A stretch of 64,000 nucleotides of DNA from Sistotremastrum niveocremeum HHB9708 (lineage: Eukaryota; Basidiomycota; Agaricomycetes; Sistotremastrales; Sistotremastraceae). The DNA is taken from the NCBI GenBank assembly GCA_001630475.1, contig KV419403.1, forward strand, positions 433,387 to 497,386. Direction: 5' to 3'. Shown here piece by piece: positions 55,099 to 64,000 of this stretch. The notes under the pieces are model-generated. The model was given only the letters and a program-made list of their open reading frames with translations, had not been told where the DNA came from and searched no databases. Within the stretch, counting starts at the first letter, position 1. The number at the start of each line of letters is the position of its first letter. Position numbers and translations under genes: made by a program.

Positions 55099-56585
55099 AT
55101 GACAGCTTTGACTGAAGAAACTAAACCGACCTTTACGCCATCACAATGGTAAGAAGTCGTTTAATGTTGCGAAAGCACCGTCTGGGCTCGTCATCAATGG
55201 GCTCATATATCAGACTACAGGACCCTTTCCGACCTCAGAGCTGTCGTCCCGTCTCGGTGCTTTGACCGTAGTCTGCCAGTGTCGCTACTTTACATTGGGA
55301 GACATATCATGATATGTGGGATAGCGGTGTAAGCAGTCACCCTCTCAGGTTGTTATGGTCCGTCCTGCTAACCCAGAGCTTAAATTAGGTACATTGCGGC
55401 ACACATGACCGACATAGCCAACGACCCTTCCGTCTCGCAATATCTCCCAAATTCGTACATGACCGTGATACGTTGGGGCTTGTGGTCACTTTAGTGGGTT
55501 GACGCTTCCCGTTAGCTCAGCATTAATTGACCATAATCCTAGTTTCTTCTTCCAGAGCCTTATTTTCACTGGGATGTGGTTCTTCGGTCATGAAGCCATC
55601 CACAATGCAATTTCTCGATACCGCCGAGTGGATGATATCCTAGGATTTATCCTCTTGAGTTTCTTGGGAACTCCCTATTATTCCTGGCAATTTTCCCACT
55701 CGCTTCATCACGCACATCGAGCTCACGCCGAGAAAGAGCTAGCGTAAGCCCTGTTTCTTCTGTGACCTTTATTAAACTGATTCACAGGCAATCTAAAGGT
55801 TCGTTCCGGAAACCCGTGCTTCGCGTGGTATTGCAGAAGACCAAGAGCATGTGGATTATACCGACCACTTCGAGGACGCACCATTATATACCTTAAGCAT
55901 GCTCATTCTGAGACAGTTTCTTGGTTATCCGCTTTTCCTTCTTGGCGTTCGGACGGACAATCTATCATCAACGTTAGTTGAACCCTTACTAGCTCCTTCG
56001 TCTACCTTCAAGAATCGTTACAATGGTGTGATAATCTCGGATATCGGACTGCTCGTCATGGGATGTCTTCTGTTCCAAGCCTCACAAATCTATGGCATGT
56101 TGGATGTGTTAAAGTATTAGTGAGTCCTACTACGGATTCTCTGCACACCTTCTCCTGATATTGATGCTCAAAGTGGGATCCCGTGGATTCTGTGCAACAA
56201 CTGGATCGTCCTCGTTACTTATCTCAACCACACCGCACCGAATATCCCATATTACCGCGGTAAAGCCTGGAGCATTCCGCGAGGCGCACTGTCAACTGTT
56301 GATCGAGACATCTTTGGAGGAATAGGCCGCTTCTTTTTCCTGAACGCTGCACATTTCCATGTTGCCCATCATCTTTTCCCAAAAATGCCGTGGTATCATC
56401 TGCCGGAAGCAACGAAACATTTGAAGGCGTTTCTAGGCGACGGATACATTTACTCAGATGAACCCACTTTCAAAGCCTTGTGGAAATCGTACACTCAATG
56501 TCAATTTGTTGACGACGAAGGAGATGTGGTGTTCTATCGAAACTCCCGGGGAGAGACCGCAATGCGTGTGGCAACCGAATCGTAA
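55099..56585 (+). CDS. FAD2-type fatty acid desaturase 4
   Basis: Exon 1 is MTALTEETKPTFTPSQW; then TLSDLRAVVPSRCFDRSLPV, SLLYIGRHIMICGIAV and IAAHMTDIANDPSVSQYLPN. TGMWFFGHEAIHNAISRYRR holds box 1 as HEAIH, where Cys of HECxH is Ala. HSLHHAHRAHAEKE is box 2 and HFHVAHHLFPKMPWYHLPEA box 3. It ends GETAMRVATES. The di-iron histidines are all kept, so activity is expected, though the two changes near box 1 and FHVAHH (HCHVAHH elsewhere) could alter specificity. It is the sister of desaturase 3 and converges with an acyl-CoA ligase gene. Confidence 0.88.
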
Positions 56586-56840
56586 CTTTTCTTTGATACG
56601 ATTCGCCTCGTCGCATCCTTTCGCGCACTGAGTTTGCTGGGTCATTTGCATTGATATCTCAGAAATCACCGTGTCGCATAGCTTGAACAATTTTGGACAA
56701 CGTGCATCTTCTTGCAACTGATTTTCCATCGCTCGACCTTACCTTGGAATGAACAGGTCGAACAAGCGAGTATTTCGTTTGTGAGACTTGATTTGACATG
56801 ACGCATCCGAAAGCGGATTGCAATAGACACAGCTGAAACA

Positions 56841-58865
56841 TTACTGTGCGATCAACTTGGGCAGCTGAGCCCTCAAACTACTCCTGAGAATTTTTCCGGT
56901 AGCATTCTTCGGATTCGATTTGACGAATTTGATGCCGCCGGTCAAATGTTTGAAGGATGCAAGGCGCTCATTGATCCAGGTATGGATAGACGCTGCTGTT
57001 ACGTCCGTGTTAGACCTCACAATGAAGGCTTTTGGTTGTTCGCCTCCGTATTCGTTACTTTGGAGATATCTTACGTAAGCAAGGCTTGCGATTAGAACAT
57101 CACATCAACCTACCTGGTAACACCAATGACTGCGGCATCCAAGACATCCGGGTTTAGCAGTAGAGTTGCCTCAAGTTCTGCAGGTGCCACTTGTGAACCT
57201 TGTATCTGACGATCCGTCTCTTGGCTATTCACGGCAGAGAACCGAGCGCCTATAGGGGTACCTTGATCATTTCCTGCATACCCGACTGAGCAACTTGATC
57301 GCACGGCATAAGAGGAGAGTCACCTTCTTCCGATCCACGATGAAGAACATTCCACGATGGTCAACTTTGCCGATATCCCCAGTTTTTAGCCATCCCTCAG
57401 AGGTGAAAGCATCGGCCGTCGCTTTCGGGTTCTTCCAATATCCTTTGAACAGGAACGGTGCTTTCAACCATATTTCCCCAGGTTCTCCCTGTTTTATCTC
57501 ATTTCCATCTTCGTCGACAATCTTGGCTTCGACACCAGCCAATAGTTGACCAACGCTCAGTCTTTGCGTTTCTTCGTCGCAGTCGCCAATGTCAAAATTC
57601 GTGGCCACACCGAGCTCGCTCATGCCCCAAGCTTGACATAGCCTGACATTCTTTGAACCATCGGGATCCACGATCTTCTCCACCGCCAATGCAACTTCCG
57701 TACCCAACGGGGCACCTGAACAAGCGATTTGAATAATGGAGGACAGATCATAGTCTTTGACCTGAGGGGACTTCATCAAAAGCACAGCGATAGAGGGCAA
57801 AATATAGATATGGGTGATGCGATGCTTCTGTATAGAGTCGAGGATGTCGGTGAAGGTGGGAGCTTCGACTATGTAAGTCAATTGTCCCAAACGAGAAGTG
57901 GCAAAGATAAATATTTGTAGGCCGACTTGATCGCGAGGTCAATATTGCTTGAGGATTAGATTGAAAAGCGATGCACAGGCTCGATGGAATGGAGGAAACC
58001 CAAGAGAAATGGGTTCGACATATTTTCTTCCGTAATTTCTTGGCTTGGCAACAAGTTGGCGATCACTCGGGAGGAGCGACGTTTCATGGGAGACCAACTG
58101 CCAATGGGTGAGTTCACAGCCTTTTGGAAGTCCAGTAGTTCCGGAGCTGTAAACCAACGCTGCCGTACTGCACTGAAATTGAGGCACGTGCGCCGCAAGG
58201 AAAGAAAAGTGGAACCGACGTCGAGACAGCCTCTTGGTACGTCGAAAGTCTTGGCCAGTCTTGACCTTCGTAGGCGAGAAGATCCTCTAGCCCTTGATAT
58301 CCATCTCTCGCTCCGTCGATAAGAAAGACATGTGTCTTCGGGATAGCCAACTCCTCGGCACACTCCGAGACGACCGGTAAAGTCATAGCAGACGCAAAGA
58401 TGACTCTCGCGCCGCAATCCTTCAGGAGGTCCATGAGCTCTAAAGAGTGCCTCAGAAGGATCCAAATGACACAGGTCAGATCACTCACCAAACTTCGTAT
58501 AAGCCGGGCCCGAGCCTGTGAAGATAGCACCCGCACAAATGATTCCAAAAACTATCGCTGGATAGTGGAAATGATTTTGAGCCGCACATAGAACTACGTC
58601 TCCTGGCTTCACTCCTGCCAGCTCACGCAAGCCGTGGCCAATCTTCCTGGTCAAGATACGAAGCTGGTCTCGGCTGACTTTTTGCTCTGGATTTGCGCCA
58701 TTGATGTAGAGTGGCTTTCCTCCATCATATCTGGATGCCTGGTCATCTAGATCAACTTATCTAAGTACCTGGGATCAAAAAACGAGGAGGTATCTCACCA
58801 AAGATCCAGGTTAGCACATCTACTTCGGAGTAGTTAGGCGTTGGTCCTGGTGAACGAAGTGTCAT
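56841..58865 (-). CDS. 4CL-like acyl-CoA ligase (AMP-binding)
   Basis: An adenylate-forming enzyme that activates a carboxylic acid with ATP and CoA. The start MTLRSPGPTPNYSEVDVLTW is followed by YDGGKPLYINGANPEQKVSR, VLCAAQNHFHYPAIVFGIIC and GARVIFASAMTLP. The phosphate-binding loop is ALVYSSGTTGLPKGCELTH. Later come ITHIYILPSIAVLLMKSPQV, LCQAWGMSELGVATNFD, and GEIWLKAPFLFKGYWKNPKA, then GWLKTGDIGKVDHRGMFFIV (hinge Asp). The C-terminal domain has GTQVAPAELEATLLLNPDVL and GIKFVKSNPKNATGKILRSS, with the catalytic Lys in TGKILRS, ending LIAQ. Fungal 4CL-like enzymes accept aromatic or fatty acids, often in peroxisomes, but no clear PTS1 is seen here. Its placement next to desaturases suggests an acyl substrate; that is inference. 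Confidence 0.87.
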
Positions 58866-59956
58866 GCTGGAGCGTTGAGGAGCGTCTGCCGCAGGATTGC
58901 GACAGCTCATTGGTTGCTAGTTATTATGCACGACTGACTGAGGGAACTGAGCCGCCGCCGTGGTATGCGAAGGAATCTCGGCGTCTGAGCAATTTAGTGC
59001 CTGGAAGAGTGGGAGATCAAGTTGCAGGCCCTAATTACGACTCAAACATGTATAGGAAGCCCATGTTAGTAGAGCTTGAATTGGCCTGGGAGCGACTAGG
59101 ATAGGGACTGGTGCCGTGTTCAGTGTTCAGTGTTCAATGTTCATAGAATGAAAAAGAACGGGGATGACGACAGCTCGACGTGCGCTTCATAGTGAAGCCA
59201 GATCCAAGCAAATTCGAATGAGGATATGGCCGTATTTGCATGCAAGGCGCATCAAGGCTCGCAATCTGAGAGCTGAAAGCCTTTTGGCCTGCTGCAATGC
59301 CTGCTTTCCGAATGATCGGTGGGTCGCGGTAACACTGTCATAACGGAGACGAGAGCAGCGGGCTCAGCCTATACGGATGAATTCATGAAGTATGACAAGA
59401 CCATCTCCATTGGAAGAAAGACCAAACCGTTCAAGATGGGTGATTATTGATGCTTGGGTGGATGGTGCGCTCTGGGTCAGCTGCAGATGCAAGATGATTG
59501 ACGGTGAGCCGAACGGTTGGACAATGCTGTAAAAAGAAAATATTAGACCGTTTGTCCCTTTTAGAATATTTATCAATGTCCTCACTCCCATAATTTCGAT
59601 AATCTCTCTTGGTAGCTCAGCGCTCAGCGCTCAGCCTCGTAGTCGGTAGGTTGCTGACAAATCGTCGACCTTGCCCCTCTTGTCAGGCTGCCCGGGCGAT
59701 GTCTCGTTTCAGTCTCAAAATGGCCCTCCATCTTGATTCACACCGACACTAATGTCTCAACTCCTTTGACGCATTCCCGTGCAAATACCATTTGGCTCTG
59801 TCTTTCCTTTCAACACCATCGAGAGCGGTTGAGGACCCCGAGGGGCTCGCATCTTGAAAGAGTATTGTTCAGTTGAGTCTCGAGTTCCACTATTCGACGC
59901 AGTAAGAATCCTTCATCTCTTACACGGTACTCAGTTTTCAAACCAATCTATCACCT
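58866..59956. other. Spacer with short tandem repeats
   Basis: No supported gene. A TGTTCAG-type unit repeats in tandem near 59115-59141 and a GCTCAGC unit repeats near 59615-59635. The divergent promoters of the ligase and the first MYND gene lie here. Confidence 0.45.
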
Positions 59957-61292
59957 ATGGCTTTGTCCGCGCGTCGTGAAGACATGTTACATGTCTTGGA
60001 ATCACTAGGCATGGAGCTCCCGTCCAGCACGAAAATGTCTGAGGAGCGTTTGAAGTCCAAGATATCAAAAGCCCTTGATTATGCACAACTCTTCTCTAAG
60101 CGTTTGCCGTCCTCGACCTTGGAGGTGGCATCCCTGGATACCTGGAAGGGCCAGCTTGGAAGGGCTTTTCATCCCGGGAATGCGATGGAGGGTATGAGGA
60201 TGTTTCAAGTCTTTCAGTCCACCGGAGAAGCTCCATCTCAAGAGAAGAACATCCTTCTTAATCTTCGAGAAACGCTATCTGCCATGGGCCAAATCCAGGA
60301 TGCGGGGGAGGCAGTGTTAATGATTAAAGACGCAGATGAGCAATCCGTGATACTTGTGCGGGTAAGTTCTTGATCTTTTTCTGCGCTGCCACCAGCTTTG
60401 CTCATCTAAATCACAAGATCTTGGATGTCTTCGAACTCAATGCCAAAACTCCCGTTATGATCTTGCTCTATGATCGCACTCTCCCAGGCGAATCGAAGTC
60501 GAGCAACTTCGAGTTCGTTGCAGCATCACCCGCCGAGCGCATGGCAGTCGTTGTCATGTCCATTCCGAGTCAGCGCCTCTTACTCCGTCTTCTCTCTCTA
60601 AACTCGCATCGGATTGCATCTTCATACAAGCCCATCCGTCAACCCTACGAAAAGGACTATCAGCTTTCGTTCGTCATGCCCACCGGGCCCCTTTCCATGA
60701 GAGATCTAGGGACTCTCAACGAGGAAAAAGGCTGCGAGCTTTGCGGGAAACACGCAACGAAGAAATGCACGGGCTGTGAATCTGTGACCTACTGCTCGAA
60801 AGGTAACCCCCACTTCTCCGTGGCCAGAATCTCGACTCATTTTTAAACGTAGCCTGTCAAGCAGAAGCTTGGCCCTTGCACAAGCAAACATGCAAAGACT
60901 TATCCCAAGGCACATGGACGACAATGAGATTTCTAACAGGCGCCGAAGCTCTGCCTCTGGCTGGAGAACGCAATATAAACCGATTCAGTCGATTTGACGA
61001 CGTGGACGAAGAAACCACATTGCCCATCGGACCTCCCCAGAATGTTCACGGTGGAAAAAGATTCGTCGTGAAAATTCAGGTCAATATGGGTTCTAGTCGA
61101 GTATATGACCGACGTCTCAGTTTGGACTTCTTTTTATCGGCGCAACGAGATCCCGTCAATTACATGAAGTTGTGTATAGCGGCTGGCACGGGCTTCAAAG
61201 GGCTAAAATGTTATCGATGGGCGAAGAGAGTTTCAGATTGGGAGCTTTCAATTTGCCTTGATAGGCCCCTGCCACAAGATCCGAAATGGTGA
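59957..61292 (+). CDS. MYND zinc-finger protein, tandem copy 1
   Basis: Start MALSARREDMLHVLESLGME. An N-terminal helical region (LKSKISKALDYAQLFSKRLP) is followed by a middle domain (LDVFELNAKTPVMILLYDRT, then SQRLLLRLLSLNSHRIASSY). The MYND finger is CELCGKHATKKCTGCESVTY followed by CSKACQAEAWPLHKQTC. An intron splits the finger between YCSK and AC, and another lies before LDVFEL. A conserved tail follows (VHGGKRFVVKIQVNMGSSRV and FKGLKCYRWAKRVSDWELSI). MYND fingers bind proline-rich peptides. The architecture is common in Agaricomycetes but its role is unknown. All zinc ligands are present. Confidence 0.87.
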
Positions 61293-61597
61293 CGCTTTGT
61301 TATCGAATGCTCTATTTATTTCTTGGGTCTTGACTTTGAATCGTGGTGTATACTTATTGCCCTTATCTTCCTCTTCTGACTCCTCCTAAGCGTCGGGTTG
61401 TCGCTAATACATGTCACAGTACGCTTGAGCCTCTCCACTCAACGATATGATCGGCCCCTATCGGCGATCTCCGATCACCCCTATTGGCCCCTGACTCAAC
61501 CTAATAAAGGGTTTTGAGCTAGCTTAAAGCGTGAACGTCTCCGACTCGCTCCCGGCCATTGTTTCTCGTCTTGCTATCCTACGACCCCCCGCCACAA
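61293..61597. promoter_or_regulatory. Spacer before MYND copy 2
   Basis: About 0.3 kb. An AATAAAGGG stretch near 61501 could serve as a TATA-like box; nothing else stands out. Confidence 0.35.
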
Positions 61598-62947
61598 ATG
61601 GCGCCCTTGGAACGTCGTGAAGATATGATTAACGTCCTGGCGGCATTAGGAATAGACATCCCTCGTGACAGTAAAATGAGTGGCAAACGCCTCAAACAGC
61701 GGATTGCCAAAGCTCTCAATCGAGCACAGCTGCTATCTAAACGTTTGCCTTCACCACCTTTGAACCTCCACGAGCTCCCGCCATGGACTGGACCTCCTCT
61801 CGAGGATGCATTCAGTACCACCAACATGGCGGAACTTGCTAAAGGAATGCAAGTTTTAGCCACCGGCACGCCTGTGCCAGGGCATCCGAATGAGGAGAAC
61901 GTTTTTAACGGACTTCGAGCGACGATACTTGCTATCGCGTCCTTGAAAGACAAAGGATTGAATGCACTTGTTATTCAAGACAAGGATCAACAAGCCGCTA
62001 TGTGCATTCGAGTCTGTCAATTTCATCTGCCAGTCTCACGCTTGCGCCTGACTGATATACAGGTCTCAGAAGTCTACCAGTTAGACCGTCGAGCGCCGGT
62101 TATCATTCTTCTTTACCAGTGGTATTTTCGTGGCAATGACAATGAGGAAATGTTTGGCTTCGTCTCCCAAAATATGAGAGGGGAGGATCTTTCGACTACC
62201 GAGGCGACTGTGGAAGAGCAACGCCTCCTTATGCGATTGCTCTCACAGAACTCACTGCTCGTTCCCTCTTCCAATCGTGTCGTTCGTCAGTCTTACGAAA
62301 ACGGCTTCCGAGTGTCATGCGTCATGCCCATCGGCCCTCTGTCCATGAAAGACTTAGGCGCCCTCAACGCTGAAATGGGGTGCGAGGTCTGTGGTGATAA
62401 AGGCCGACTACGCTGTCCGAGATGTGAATCTGTAATTTATTGCTCGGAAGGTGAAATAAGCTTAACCGTACTCCTCTTACTGACCCGTACTGATTTTTTT
62501 TCTGTAGCGTGCTCGATCAAAAATCAGCTTTCCCACAAGTCACAATGCGATGACTTGTCTCAAGGGAACTGGAAAACAATCACAGTCCAGACGAGGGATG
62601 AAGCTGCTCCTGGGACCACGAATTACAACCGATACACCCGGATAGATGCTTTCGGGTCAGACCTGGACATGGAAACCACCGAGGGACCCTCGCCCAATAT
62701 ACACGGAAACAACCCTTTCGTTGTCAAAATCCAGATGCGGGATGACGATGTTTATATCTATGACCGACAAGCTAGTATCGACTTCTTCGTCATGAGAAGT
62801 AAGGATCGGGAGCATTACATGATGTTGTGTGCCGCAGCTAGAACGGGTCTCATCAGCGGTAAATGTTACCGATGGGTAAAGAGGGTCTCAGATTTGGAGT
62901 TGTCAGTTTGTCTCGATAAACAACCGCCACAAGATCTAAAGTGGTGA
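61598..62947 (+). CDS. MYND zinc-finger protein, tandem copy 2
   Basis: Start MAPLERREDMINVLAALGID, aligned with copies 1 and 3 (an in-frame upstream ATG at 61559 is less likely). It has the same layout as copy 1: LKQRIAKALNRAQLLSKRLP, VSEVYQLDRRAPVIILLYQW, EEQRLLMRLLSQNSLLVPSS and GPLSMKDLGALNAEMGCEVC. The MYND finger is CEVCGDKGRLRCPRCESVIY followed by CSEACSIKNQLSHKSQC, with the intron at the same place inside the finger. The tail has NIHGNNPFVVKIQMRDDDVY and SGKCYRWVKRVSDLELSVCL. Both introns can be read through in frame, so a longer unspliced frame also exists, but splicing restores the motif. Confidence 0.87.
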   Translation: MAPLERREDMINVLAALGIDIPRDSKMSGKRLKQRIAKALNRAQLLSKRLPSPPLNLHELPPWTGPPLEDAFSTTNMAELAKGMQVLATGTPVPGHPNEENVFNGLRATILAIASLKDKGLNALVIQDKDQQAAMCIRVCQFHLPVSRLRLTDIQVSEVYQLDRRAPVIILLYQWYFRGNDNEEMFGFVSQNMRGEDLSTTEATVEEQRLLMRLLSQNSLLVPSSNRVVRQSYENGFRVSCVMPIGPLSMKDLGALNAEMGCEVCGDKGRLRCPRCESVIYCSEGEISLTVLLLLTRTDFFSVACSIKNQLSHKSQCDDLSQGNWKTITVQTRDEAAPGTTNYNRYTRIDAFGSDLDMETTEGPSPNIHGNNPFVVKIQMRDDDVYIYDRQASIDFFVMRSKDREHYMMLCAAARTGLISGKCYRWVKRVSDLELSVCLDKQPPQDLKW

Positions 62948-63334
62948 AGTCGGACAATCCAATATCTATCATATGACAAGTCACATGTAGATTTTTTTCT
63001 ATATATCGCTACTCACACATGTGATGATATGTTATATTCCCGAATGGATTCAACAGGGACTTTCGATACCAGCCGTTTCTGATCATTTATCTGACACCGG
63101 AAAGGGTCAGATCCAGAAATGGGAAGCCGGTGCGGAGCTGAAAGCCGGCTAGGACATCCGGTTTCAGATTCGGTGACATCTTGGTTCAAAATGATTCAGT
63201 CTTCTCAATTGACCGTGCATTGATCATTGTACATTGACCCCGCACTTGGCCTCTTTCATCTCTGATTTCTCTGCCTCATATTTGTCTCAACCCGCCGAGG
63301 AAGTTTTGGTCCATTCCGTAATCCAACGTTCGCG
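62948..63334. promoter_or_regulatory. Spacer before MYND copy 3
   Basis: About 0.39 kb without a gene. It must contain the promoter of copy 3; no clear element is seen. Confidence 0.35.
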
Positions 63335-64000
63335 ATGGCACCGAAGATGGTACGGGAAGAGGTGGTGAATGCGTTGGTGGCCCTAGGGATAGATTTACCT
63401 CCTGGCAATAAGATAACAGAAGAACATCTCAAGAAACGACTATCAAGAGCCCTCGATTGCGCGCAGTTATTCTCTCAAAGACTACCCTCAGCAACCCTAG
63501 ACCCAGCAGCTCTATCGGCTTGGACTGGCTCTCTTTATGCCAAATTCACCCCGGGGAGTGTGATGGAGAACACTCATCTGATGTCGTTGATGCAGTCCGA
63601 TAGACGACCGTCGGAGGAGAGAGATGTGTTTTACGACATGCGCGAAGCCATCGCTTGTCTTGGGCATGTATTCGATCAGGGAGGACGGTTTATTGTGTTG
63701 CAGGATGAGGGTCAAATGTCGGCGATATGTGTTCGGGTACGCTCATTATTACCTCTTTATTTCTGTATCGACTGCTCACCGTATGATCTAGGTAATCGAT
63801 GTCTTGAAACTTAATGATCGAACCCCTGTCATGATTCTCTCATACGATCGCTCCCTTCGAGGAAGCATGAAGCCAAGCATGGTTCAATTTCTCGACACGC
63901 ACTTCGGTAGAGGTCTTGTCGACATCACCACAAGTGTTCGGGGACAGCAGCTTTTGCTGCGACTTCTTTCGTTGAACTCACTCAGAATCCCTGCGTCGTA
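63335..64000 (+). CDS. MYND-family protein, tandem copy 3 (cut by window end)
   Basis: Start MAPKMVREEVVNALVALGID. The first exon aligns with copies 1 and 2 (LKKRLSRALDCAQLFSQRLP and FYDMREAIACLGHVFDQGGR). After the shared intron, VIDVLKLNDRTPVMILSYDR and GQQLLLRLLSLNSLRIPAS run to the window edge. The MYND finger itself would lie beyond the edge, so it is inferred from the sister genes. No break is seen in the part present. Confidence 0.82.

Noticed and set aside
58841-59104. Plus-strand open frame overlapping the acyl-CoA ligase start
   Set aside because: It overlaps the 5' end of a well-supported gene on the other strand and has no domain.

Overview
The window reads as nuclear DNA of a filamentous basidiomycete, most likely an Agaricomycete. 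Genes are dense, lie on both strands and are broken by many short GT-AG introns of about 45-80 bp. The families present are typical of mushrooms: tandem DUF6593 proteins, SRPK-like kinases, MYND-finger paralogues, FAD2-type desaturases and a Plavaka-type transposase. No rRNA gene, convincing tRNA gene or CRISPR array was seen. Gene models were spliced by eye, so internal exon borders are approximate unless stated.

Layout. 0.4-2.7 kb: two tandem SRPK-like kinase copies, both broken. 3.0-6.3 kb: an SF1 RNA helicase of the MOV10/SDE3 kind with N-terminal zinc fingers. 7.5-11.0 kb: an M28 membrane metallopeptidase. 11.3-15.1 kb: three tandem DUF6593 genes. 15.5-20.2 kb: SMC6. 20.4-21.7 kb: an RCC1-repeat protein. 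21.8-23.4 kb: an apparently whole SRPK-like kinase. 24.1-28.2 kb: two fatty-acid desaturases. 28.6-32.6 kb: a BTB protein, VPS28 and a Nop8-like RRM protein. 32.8 kb: a 100-N assembly gap inside a GTGAC-rich repeat. 33.5-38.1 kb: an F-box gene whose last intron appears to be 2.4 kb long and full of repeats. 39.4-40.6 kb: a seven-helix receptor-like protein. 40.9-51.9 kb: an 11.0-kb DNA transposon. 52.3-56.6 kb: two more desaturases, followed by a convergent acyl-CoA ligase at 56.8-58.9 kb. 60.0-64.0 kb: three tandem MYND-finger genes, the last cut by the window end.

The clearest new structure is the transposon at 40876-51905. It has matching inverted ends (CCCAGTCAGAAGTGTCG...) and a perfect 7-bp target duplication (TGTAAAG). 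It carries four genes: a Plavaka/TNP2-like transposase with open spliced frames, a large low-complexity coiled-coil protein, an uncharacterised multi-exon protein and a small Zn2Cys6 DNA-binding protein. It lies between the receptor gene and the third desaturase, about 0.4 kb upstream of the latter.

Functionally, the desaturase pairs and the acyl-CoA ligase could together make modified fatty acids, but this is inference from families and position. The helicase, SMC6, VPS28, Nop8 and peptidase genes are ordinary housekeeping or genome-defence functions. The tandem DUF6593, MYND, kinase and desaturase sets show that local duplication has been active here.
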